From NCBI GenBank assembly GCA_011390385.1, contig JAABSN010000124.1, forward strand, positions 1 through 9,647: a DNA stretch of 9,647 nucleotides. Reading direction: 5' to 3'. A program made the position numbers and the translations under genes. Each line of letters opens with the position of its first letter. The first letter of the stretch is position 1. Of the stretch, positions 1 through 5,433 are shown piece by piece. The notes beneath the pieces are model-generated. The model saw nothing but the letters and a program-made list of their open reading frames with translations. It did no database searches and was not told where the DNA came from. This DNA comes from Thioalkalivibrio nitratireducens. Lineage in GTDB: Bacteria; Pseudomonadota; Gammaproteobacteria; Ectothiorhodospirales; Ectothiorhodospiraceae.

Positions 1-36
1 AGAACCACTATGCGCCTCGCAATCATGAAAAACTGC

Positions 37-90
37 CCTCGCTCTCCCACGCGGCTCGCTACGGGCACCCAAGTCCGGCAGGCTCCTAGG
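37..90 (+). repeat. Intergenic repeat, copy A
   Basis: Positions 37-87 match 218-270 in direct orientation, at 47 of 53 aligned columns including one 2-base gap. Positions 56-90 also match the reverse complement of 1180-1214 at 31 of 35 bases. Shared core blocks are CCTCGCTCTCCCAC, CTACGGGCACCCA and CAGGCTCCT. It has no terminal inverted repeats and no transposase, so it looks like a dispersed intergenic repeat rather than an IS. Whether it is multi-copy in the genome cannot be seen here. Confidence 0.75.
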
Positions 91-217
91 CACGCTACAA
101 CAGCCTCAGCCCCGACAGGTGCAGGATACCGGTATGAACAGCGGCCTTCAGAATTGCCAGTTCAGCGAAATCCTTGTCGATGGTCAGCGCACACGCGCCA
201 AACGGTCGGAATAACGG

Positions 218-270
218 CCTCGCTCTCCCACTCGGCTCGCGCTACGGGCACCCACGTTCGTCAGGCTCCT
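218..270 (+). repeat. Intergenic repeat, copy B
   Basis: Second direct copy of the element at 37-87. It differs by four substitutions and by an extra CG after GGCTCG at about 239. It lies about 155 bases upstream of the riboswitch aptamer. The two copies inflate the apparent coding potential of this gap by putting the same peptide pattern in the frames that cross it. Confidence 0.75.
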
Positions 271-408
271 GGCGGACCCGAGATCGCCGCAACGCATTAT
301 TGCCTTGCCGAGCCGAAGGGAGAACTCGGCGAACGCTGCTGTCTCGCCGTAACCATGACCGGGTCCGCGAAGCGGGTCAGCACGGGCGAGACCGAGGTTT
401 CGGTCATG

Positions 409-417
409 TGCTAGCAT
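409..417 (+). promoter_or_regulatory. Candidate extended -10 promoter for the riboswitch transcript
   Basis: TGC followed by TAGCAT (412-417) fits an extended -10 element (TGn plus a TATAAT-like hexamer). A start site about 7 bases downstream would fall at ~424, just ahead of the first paired base of the aptamer. No good -35 hexamer lies 16-18 bases upstream, as is common for extended -10 promoters. The placement supports it; the sequence alone is weak evidence. Confidence 0.35.
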
Positions 418-425
418 CCGGATTG

Positions 426-528
426 CTTCAGGGGAGTAGCCGTCCCGGCGCGATGCCGGGAGCGTGCGTCAACACGATTGACCGAAGGTCATGGCGCACG
501 CGGCCTAAAGGTTTGGCGAGACCTGTGG
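426..528 (+). promoter_or_regulatory. yybP-ykoY manganese riboswitch aptamer
   Basis: The hallmark strings of this Mn2+-sensing class are present in order: GGGGAGTAGC (431-440), CGTCAACA (467-474) and TTTGGCGAGACC (512-523). The expected helices can be drawn. P1 is CAGG 429-432 with CCTG 522-525. P2 is TCCCGGC 443-449 with GCCGGGA 455-461. P3 is GCGTGCG 462-468 with CGCACGC 495-501, capped by TGACC/GGTCA (479-483/487-491) around a GAA loop. A short CC-TAAA-GG hairpin lies at 504-511. In this family the first and third loops dock to form the metal site. Position directly upstream of a UPF0016 exporter, a classic target of the class, makes the call strong. Confidence 0.92.
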
Positions 529-602
529 TTTCAGCTTCTGCTCCGGGCCGGACGGGAAGCTGTGCCACTGGTTTCTGTCGTCCGGCCCCTGGGAGTCCTG
601 CC
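525..602 (+). promoter_or_regulatory. Riboswitch expression platform with two exclusive hairpins
   Basis: Hairpin S pairs GGGCCGGACG (545-554) perfectly with CGTCCGGCCC (579-588). Past a 3-base bulge it continues with CTCC (541-544) on GGAG (592-595), which is the Shine-Dalgarno of the gene starting at 603. Hairpin A pairs CAGCTTC (532-538) with GAAGCTG (556-562) and extends as GTGG (525-528) on CCAC (565-568). The two stems cross, so they should not both form, and hairpin A begins on the last base of aptamer P1. No T-run follows hairpin S, so control is probably at translation rather than termination. Which fold is Mn-bound is inference; in known cases Mn2+ exposes the ribosome binding site. 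Confidence 0.75.
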
Positions 603-1184
603 GTGGAAATCTTCCTTCTTGCGCTGGTCACGGTTGCGGTTGCCGAGATTGGTGACAAGACGCAGTTCGTCAGCCTCGCGCTCAGTGCCCGGTTCCGCAA
701 GCCCTGGCCGATCCTCGCGGGCGTGGTGGCCGCGTCGATCGCCAATCACGGACTCGCGGCCGTCGCCGGCCTCTGGGTCGCCCGCCTGCTACCGGAAAAC
801 CTGATCGTCTGGATCGTCGGCCTGGGATTTCTCGCGATGGCGGCCTGGACGCTACGCGGCGATCATGAGGGCGACCATCCGCCCGAGGTCTCGGTACGCG
901 GCGCGTTCGTCACCACCTTCATACTGTTCTTCCTGATGGAAATGGGTGACAAGACCCAGGTGACGACCGCGGCGCTGGCAGCCCACTTCGAGACCGTGTT
1001 GCTGGTGGTGGCTGGGAGCACGATCGGGATGTTCGCGGCGAATGCTCCTGCTATCTGGATCGGCCATCGTTTTGCAGCGCGAGTCCCCGCACGCCTGTTG
1101 CAGCGCCTGAGCGCCGGCATCTTCGCGGTCATCGGGGTCTGGGTCCTGCTCGCGCTCTGGCTGAACCAGCATTCGGCGGCCTAG
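603..1184 (+). CDS. UPF0016/GDT1-family Mn2+ exporter (MneA-like)
   Basis: Inner-membrane protein of 193 residues that probably exports Mn2+ (UPF0016/TMEM165/GDT1 family). It shows the two family signature repeats, EIGDKT at residues 15-20 and EMGDKT at 113-118. Each lies in a hydrophobic segment, in two homologous halves of about three membrane helices, joined by an acidic/His loop near 86-95 (GDHEGDHPPE). Length is typical for bacterial members. I chose GTG 603: it puts the first signature at residue 15, has GGAG at 592-595 with 7-base spacing, and begins just after the riboswitch. An upstream in-frame start at 174 would translate the riboswitch itself. Expression should be raised by excess Mn2+ through that element. 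The TAG stop lies inside an inverted copy of the local repeat. Confidence 0.93.
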   Translation: MEIFLLALVTVAVAEIGDKTQFVSLALSARFRKPWPILAGVVAASIANHGLAAVAGLWVARLLPENLIVWIVGLGFLAMAAWTLRGDHEGDHPPEVSVRGAFVTTFILFFLMEMGDKTQVTTAALAAHFETVLLVVAGSTIGMFAANAPAIWIGHRFAARVPARLLQRLSAGIFAVIGVWVLLALWLNQHSAA

Positions 1185-1214
1185 GAGCCTGTCGGAATTG
1201 GGTGTCCGTCGCGA
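1180..1214 (-). repeat. Intergenic repeat, inverted copy C
   Basis: This 35-base stretch matches the reverse complement of 56-90 at 31 positions. It contains the exporter stop codon (TAG, 1182-1184). Together with copies A and B it brackets the riboswitch-exporter unit in opposite orientation. Confidence 0.65.
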
Positions 1215-1483
1215 ATGCCTGCGGAATGCCGCGAATAATGACCAGACGTCGGCCGGAGATCGTGTTGGCGCCGCGTCAACTCGGATGGTCTTCGAGGGTC
1301 CACACTTTCATGACGACAGGTGTGGGGTGCCGACAAGCGCGGCGAAATGCATGGTTCGAGGCTGTGAATGCAGGCCTGCCGGCGGAGGCAGGACACGGCA
1401 CTCATGTGGGCAGAGTCATGGTCGAACCCGATCATGATTCGCTGGCATGTCTGCATCGGCGCGATACTGACGGCGATCACGCG
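1215..1483. other. Gap between exporter and msrAB, no gene seen
   Basis: No frame here has a credible start, ribosome binding site or recognisable product; a long minus-strand frame covers it but also runs antisense through all of msrAB. One hairpin stands out, CCACAC (1300-1305) with GTGTGG (1320-1325), 14-base loop and no T-run. I see no tRNA, riboswitch or IS end. Confidence 0.5.
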
Positions 1484-1536
1484 TGACACATTTGTAATCT
1501 CCTGCAGACCGTTTCGTGAAAGTCCGCACCTACAAT
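1484..1536 (+). promoter_or_regulatory. Candidate msrAB promoter with upstream dyad
   Basis: TACAAT (1531-1536) resembles a sigma70 -10 and would start transcription near 1543, giving a ~34-base leader to ATG 1577. No convincing -35 hexamer is visible. About 34 bases upstream of the -10 lies an imperfect dyad, TGACA-CATT-TGTAA (1484-1497), AT-richer than its surroundings. Short dyads of this kind bind OmpR-type regulators in some bacteria, and one such regulator is encoded just downstream, but no binding is shown. Confidence 0.3.
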
Positions 1537-1576
1537 GACCGTTCGGACACCACACCCAATCGCAAAGGTGAAGCGC

Positions 1577-2755
1577 ATGAAAAAACTGCAACGTCTGGCT
1601 CCCCTGTTCGTGGTTGCTTCCATTCTTGCCATTGTGGTCGTCGGGCTGCGGACAAGCGCAGACGACGACGCGCTGGCGATGCCGAAGCATGCCCCGAGCG
1701 ATCCGTCGCTGAGTGTCGCGACCTTTGCCGGTGGCTGTTTCTGGTGCGTCGAAGAGGGCTTCGAGAAAATCCCCGGAGTCGTGGAGGCAGTATCCGGCTA
1801 CAGCGGAGGCGAACTGGAAAATCCCACGTACGAACAGGTTTCCTCCGGTAGAACGCGTCACACGGAAGCCGTGCAGGTCTATTACGACCCTGCTGTCATC
1901 AGTTACGAGGGGTTGTTGCAGGGTCTGTGGAGGATGATGGATCCAACCGATGCGGAGGGGCAGTTTGTCGACCGCGGCCGGCAGTACCGCCCAGCCATTT
2001 TTTACCACGACGAGGAACAGCGGCGATGGGCCGAAGCCTCCAGGCAGGCGCTCGCAGACAGTGGTCGCTATGCGGATCCGGTCGTGATCGAGATTGTGCC
2101 GTTCATGGCGTTCCATGAGGCGGAGGATTATCACCAGGACTACTATCGCAAGAATCCGTTGCGGTACAGGTTCTACACGCGCAACTCGGGCCGCTATCAG
2201 TTCATCGACAGGGTCTGGGGCGAGGATCGCCATATTGACTTCTCCGACTTCCGTCCCGGGCGAACCGAGGCAGAGGAACGCGAGGCCGGCTTCAACCGAC
2301 ACACCTTCGTGAAGCCGGATGATTCCGAACTGAGAGAGCGTTTGACGCCGATCCAGTACAAAGTCACCCAGCAGGATGGTACCGAGCCTCCGTTCAACAA
2401 TCCCTACGACACCGAGCGTCGATCCGGCATCTACGTCGACGTCGTATCCGGTGAGCCTTTGTTCTCCTCGGTCGACAAGTACGACTCGGGCACCGGGTGG
2501 CCCAGCTTTGTGCGGCCGATCGCCGCGGACGCAGTGGTCGAGCATGAGGATCGCCGCTGGTTCGGCGTACGGACGGAAATCCGCAGCGCGGTGGCGGATT
2601 CGCATCTCGGGCATGTCTTCACCGATGGTCCGGCACCCACCGGGCTGCGCTATTGCATGAACTCGGCGGCCTTGCGCTTCATCCCCGAGGCCGAGATGAG
2701 CGCGGCGGGCTATGGAGACTACCTGAACACGGTCGGCGAACCGGGTGGCATCTGA
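1577..2755 (+). CDS. Exported MsrA-MsrB fusion, peptide-methionine sulfoxide reductase
   Basis: A 392-residue bifunctional enzyme reducing methionine-S-sulfoxide (MsrA) and methionine-R-sulfoxide (MsrB) in proteins. An N-terminal basic and hydrophobic stretch (1-23) is a signal peptide or membrane anchor, so it acts in the periplasm. The MsrA domain (about 46-215) has GCFWC with catalytic Cys54, and HQDYYRKNP at 186-194. The MsrB domain (about 256-386) has GWPSF, HLGHVF and RYCMN with catalytic Cys360. It lacks the Zn-binding CxxC pairs. The place of the usual resolving Cys in SGCGWPSF is Thr306, and only three cysteines exist in total (54, 57, 360). ATG 1577 is preferred over in-frame ATG 1535: AAAGGTG sits about 6 bases upstream and the signal then begins MKK. 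The same-strand two-component genes follow after 146 bases. Confidence 0.95.
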   Translation: MKKLQRLAPLFVVASILAIVVVGLRTSADDDALAMPKHAPSDPSLSVATFAGGCFWCVEEGFEKIPGVVEAVSGYSGGELENPTYEQVSSGRTRHTEAVQVYYDPAVISYEGLLQGLWRMMDPTDAEGQFVDRGRQYRPAIFYHDEEQRRWAEASRQALADSGRYADPVVIEIVPFMAFHEAEDYHQDYYRKNPLRYRFYTRNSGRYQFIDRVWGEDRHIDFSDFRPGRTEAEEREAGFNRHTFVKPDDSELRERLTPIQYKVTQQDGTEPPFNNPYDTERRSGIYVDVVSGEPLFSSVDKYDSGTGWPSFVRPIAADAVVEHEDRRWFGVRTEIRSAVADSHLGHVFTDGPAPTGLRYCMNSAALRFIPEAEMSAAGYGDYLNTVGEPGGI

Positions 2756-2777
2756 ACCGGGCACAAGCGACCGTCAT

Positions 2778-2854
2778 GCGGGACCAGGAAATCCGATACC
2801 ATGAATCGGCCCGCGACTGTCCGCGCGCGGTCAGGGTACCCGACCGTTTATCAT
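2778..2854 (+). promoter_or_regulatory. Inverted repeats and weak -10 between msrAB and the regulator
   Basis: Nested arms GCGGG/CCCGC (2778-2782/2810-2814) enclose CCGAT/ATCGG (2793-2797/2805-2809). A second GC-rich dyad, CGGTC-A-GGG/CCC-GACCG (2828-2846), is followed by TTTA, a poor match to an intrinsic terminator. TATCAT (2849-2854) could be a -10 about 48 bases before the regulator start, but no -35 is evident. It is unclear whether the two-component genes have their own promoter or read through from msrAB. Confidence 0.25.
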
Positions 2855-2901
2855 GGTCAGCGTCGTGCCGTGCGAGGGTGTGAGGCACGTATCGAGGATG
2901 C

Positions 2902-3606
2902 ATGGCACGTACCGTTTTGATCATTGAGGACAACCCGGGGATCGCCCAACTGGTTCGCATGCACGTGGAGGACCTGGGCTATGCCACCCTGGTCGAAAAC
3001 CGTGGCGACACCGGACTCGCCTGCTATCGCCGGGGTGGCATCGACCTGGTCATTCTCGATCTGATGCTGCCAGGGCTGGATGGCCTCGCGATTTGCCGGG
3101 AGATTCGCTCGCAGCCCGGTTACACTCCGGTGCTCATGCTCACCGCGAAGAGCACGGAACTGGACCGGGTTCTCGGCCTGGAAATGGGCGCGGACGACTA
3201 CCTCACCAAACCTTTCAGCGTGGCTGAACTGGCTGCGCGCATCAAAGCCTTGTTCCGGCGGGTGGATGCAATGGCCGCATCGGCGTCGGATCCGCAGGCC
3301 GCGCCCGTTGTGATCGACTGCGACGGCCTGCGCATCGACCCGACCAGGCGTCGCGTCGAAGTGCGCGGTGTCGAGGTGGAACTGACCGCCCGTGAGTTCG
3401 ATCTGCTGAGACATTTCGCCAGCCATCCCGGCCAGGTATTCAGCCGCATGCAGCTGCTGGATACGGTTTGGGGCTATGAACACGAAGGCTACGAACACAC
3501 GGTCAATACCCACATCAACCGTCTGCGCGGCAAGATCGAGCGCAACCCGGCCACGCCCGAGTTCATACAGACGGTGTGGGGTGTCGGCTACCGTTTCCGC
3601 GAATAG
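2902..3606 (+). CDS. OmpR/PhoB-family response regulator
   Basis: Cytoplasmic DNA-binding regulator, 234 residues, the usual family length. The receiver domain (1-120) has the acidic pair at Glu9-Asp10, phospho-acceptor Asp53 in LDLMLPGLDG, the switch Thr81 and Lys103 in TKPF. A winged-helix DNA-binding domain (about 134-234) includes LTAREFDLLRHFASHPGQVF and ends in the typical GVGYRF. GAGGA (2894-2898) lies only 3 bases before ATG 2902, a short spacing, but no better start keeps the receiver intact. The kinase gene begins within about 10 bases of the stop, so the two form an operon. The target genes cannot be read from sequence; msrAB just upstream is the obvious guess. Confidence 0.95.
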   Translation: MARTVLIIEDNPGIAQLVRMHVEDLGYATLVENRGDTGLACYRRGGIDLVILDLMLPGLDGLAICREIRSQPGYTPVLMLTAKSTELDRVLGLEMGADDYLTKPFSVAELAARIKALFRRVDAMAASASDPQAAPVVIDCDGLRIDPTRRRVEVRGVEVELTAREFDLLRHFASHPGQVFSRMQLLDTVWGYEHEGYEHTVNTHINRLRGKIERNPATPEFIQTVWGVGYRFRE

Positions 3607-3616
3607 ACCCGTGACA

Positions 3617-5131
3617 ATGATCGGGACCCTCTACACGCGGCTTGCGCTGGGACTGTTCGTCCTGCTGCTCGCCGTGGGTTTGCTGTATTCGACCATCAGC
3701 CTCTATGCGCTGCGCCAGTACAACGCCTCTTTGAACCAGGAGCTCAATCGCGAATTGGCACAGAAGCTGGTTCAGGATCGCAACCTGATCAATGAAGGGC
3801 GGCTCGATCAGCAGGCCCTGCAGGAGCTTTTTGCGCTCTACATGACGATCAACCCGAGTATCGAGATTTACCTGCTCGACAACGAAGGTCGGATTCTGTC
3901 GTATTCCGCCGATCCGGAAAAAATCAAGCGCAATACGGTCTCGATGACGCCGATCCGGACCCTGCTCGCGGACATGACTGCCTATCCCGTGCTGGGTGAT
4001 GACCCGCGTAGCCATGAACGGCAAAAAGTTTTTTCGGTCACCCCGGTACCCGCCTCGGAACAGCCCGAGGGATACCTCTACGTGGTGCTGCGCGGCGAGG
4101 AATACGATGCCGCCGAGCTCATGGCAAGGAGCGGCCATTTCATCGAGATGAGCGCCTGGGCGGTACTGATCAGCCTGAGTGTTGGCATGTTCGCCGGACT
4201 GGCCGTGTTCCGCCTGCTGACCCGTCGCCTGACGCGGCTCAGAAGCCTGGTCGAGCAATTCGAAAACGCCGGCATGAGTCGTCAGCCACGCCCAACGTGG
4301 CAGCAGCAACGCCCGGCCGTTCGCGACGAGATCGACTATCTGGGTGTCGCTTTCGACCGCATGGCGCAGCGCATCGCCAGCCAGATTGAACAGCTGCGGG
4401 AAAAGGATGCGCTGCGCCGTCGCCTGATTGCCCAGGTCTCGCACGATCTGCGTACGCCGCTGGCTTCCATGCAAGGCTATGTGGAGAGTCTGCGCATGAA
4501 ACGGGCTGCTTTGAGCGATGATGAGCAGGTGCGCTTCCTGGATATCGCGCTGGAGGAGGGACAGCGGCTCAGTCGTCTGGTCGACGAATTGTTCGAACTG
4601 GCCGCGCTCGAGGCGCGGGAGCAACCACCGCAGCGGGAACCGTTCGTTCCGGCGGAACTCGTGCACGACGTATCGCACAAGCATGCCCCGGAAGCCGGGA
4701 AAAAGCGGGTCACCATAACCGTGTCAGGCTCGACAACCTTGCCACTGGTGTACGCGGATCTGGGCATGACCGAGAGAGTGCTCGACAATCTGATCAGTAA
4801 TGCCATGACCTATAGCCCTGAAGGCGGCAAGGTCGAACTGGCGATGAGCCTGCAGGACGGCTACGTGCAGGTTTGTGTGAGCGATTCGGGGCCGGGCATC
4901 CCGGAGCAGGATCTACCGCATGTTTTCGAGCCCTTCTACCGCGGCGAGGCCGGCAGCGGCAGCGGCCACGCCGGTCTCGGGCTGGCGATCGCAAAACGCA
5001 TCATGAGTTTGCAGGGTGGCGCCATCAGTGCCGCCATTCGACCGACGGGTGGCGCTGCGTTCACCATCCTTCTGCCTGTGTACCAGCACGCTGGAATCCA
5101 GCGTCCGGATTCGGTTTCCTGTCCGCCTTGA
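3617..5131 (+). CDS. Sensor histidine kinase partner of the regulator
   Basis: Inner-membrane kinase, about 504 residues. A first membrane helix (about 9-29) and a second (about 179-200) bracket a ~150-residue periplasmic sensor region containing IEIYLLDNEGRIL (82-94), a PAS/Cache-like strand pattern. A HAMP linker (about 200-255) follows. The H-box VSHDLRTPL has His276, the N-box has Asn391 and Asn395, and then come DSGPGIP (from Asp423), FEPFYR and GLGLAI (453-458), so all catalytic motifs are intact. It should phosphorylate Asp53 of the preceding regulator. The start is uncertain: ATG 3617 and GTG 3611 are in frame 10 and 4 bases after the regulator stop, neither with a clear Shine-Dalgarno, which suggests translational coupling. 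An upstream ATG at 3476 overlaps the regulator and is not credible. The stimulus is unknown. Confidence 0.93.
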   Translation: MIGTLYTRLALGLFVLLLAVGLLYSTISLYALRQYNASLNQELNRELAQKLVQDRNLINEGRLDQQALQELFALYMTINPSIEIYLLDNEGRILSYSADPEKIKRNTVSMTPIRTLLADMTAYPVLGDDPRSHERQKVFSVTPVPASEQPEGYLYVVLRGEEYDAAELMARSGHFIEMSAWAVLISLSVGMFAGLAVFRLLTRRLTRLRSLVEQFENAGMSRQPRPTWQQQRPAVRDEIDYLGVAFDRMAQRIASQIEQLREKDALRRRLIAQVSHDLRTPLASMQGYVESLRMKRAALSDDEQVRFLDIALEEGQRLSRLVDELFELAALEAREQPPQREPFVPAELVHDVSHKHAPEAGKKRVTITVSGSTTLPLVYADLGMTERVLDNLISNAMTYSPEGGKVELAMSLQDGYVQVCVSDSGPGIPEQDLPHVFEPFYRGEAGSGSGHAGLGLAIAKRIMSLQGGAISAAIRPTGGAAFTILLPVYQHAGIQRPDSVSCPP

Positions 5132-5433
5132 TTGTGGTTCGCGTATCGGACACCACAATGGAGCCAGATCAGGCGCGCAGTCCGGCAGGTCGATAAGGAT
5201 ATCGACGGGAACCGTGTTTCCCCCTGAGTCATCTCAGCGTGATTCTGCTCCACGCTGCAGACCCGTGGCACGCGAGCCTTCCGGAATGGTCGGCAGCGTC
5301 GGGTGTTATGGCCTATAAATACCCGTAGAGACTGTGTTCGAATGGGTGTACGCCAACGGCATTGCTCGAGCGCGTGCCCGGCAGCTGTACCCTGCATGGA
5401 GAGGGGTGGCTGGAAACGTCTCTCGAGGCGTCC
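5132..5433. other. Gap with a row of hairpins before the large gene
   Basis: No gene is supported here. Four stems can be drawn: GTCCG/CGGAC (5121-5125/5147-5151, overlapping the kinase end), ATTGTGGT/ACCACAAT (5131-5138/5152-5159), GTCGAT/ATCGAC (5189-5194/5201-5206) and CAGCGTG/CACGCTG (5235-5241/5251-5257). The first two compete with each other. None has a T-run, so they may be Rho-linked 3' ends, protein sites or leader structure. Confidence 0.5.
5314..5319 (+). promoter_or_regulatory. Candidate -10 for the large exported-protein gene
   Basis: TATAAA stands out as AT-rich in a GC-rich gap and would start transcription near 5327, about 107 bases before ATG 5434. No -35 match lies 16-18 bases upstream, so this is weak. 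Confidence 0.25.

Larger units (their letters stand above)
1..408. other. Leader/intergenic region without a supported gene
   Basis: I see no real gene here. The open frames crossing it, including one from 10 to 414, have no recognisable domain and no good ribosome binding site. Their sequence is partly the translation of the ~50-base repeat that occurs twice here. The region also holds a perfect 10-base palindrome ATACCGGTAT (125-134). Its 3' part is crowded with inverted repeats: GCCGAG/CTCGGC (307-312/325-330), GTCTCGCC/GGCGAGAC (341-348/385-392), CATGACCG/CGGTCATG (354-361/401-408) and GACCGA/TCGGTC (390-395/400-405). None is followed by a T-run, so no intrinsic terminator is called. Confidence 0.6.

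Noticed and set aside
10..414. 134-codon open frame on the + strand
   Set aside because: Its sequence is partly a translation of the repeat copies at 37-87 and 218-270, it has no domain or ribosome binding site, and it overlaps structured non-coding sequence.
174..602. Upstream in-frame extension of the UPF0016 gene
   Set aside because: It would translate the riboswitch aptamer and platform; family length and the GGAG at 592-595 place the start at GTG 603.
1361..1385. GGTTCGAGGC-like motif near 1352 and GC-rich dyad, considered as a tRNA
   Set aside because: No acceptor stem, D-arm or anticodon arm can be drawn around the T-loop-like string.
1181..2764. 527-codon minus-strand open frame
   Set aside because: It runs antisense through the entire msrAB gene, whose motifs are intact on the + strand; it is a GC-rich shadow frame without recognisable domains.
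2828..2850. Intrinsic terminator after msrAB
   Set aside because: The stem has a bulge and only a 2-base loop, and only TTTA follows, so it is noted as a dyad rather than called a terminator.
3476..3616. Upstream start for the histidine kinase
   Set aside because: It would overlap the regulator by 130 bases and add a non-family N-terminus; the first membrane helix starts a few residues after 3617.
3563..4684. 373-codon minus-strand open frame
   Set aside because: Antisense to the sensor and H-box region of the histidine kinase, which is clearly coded on the + strand.
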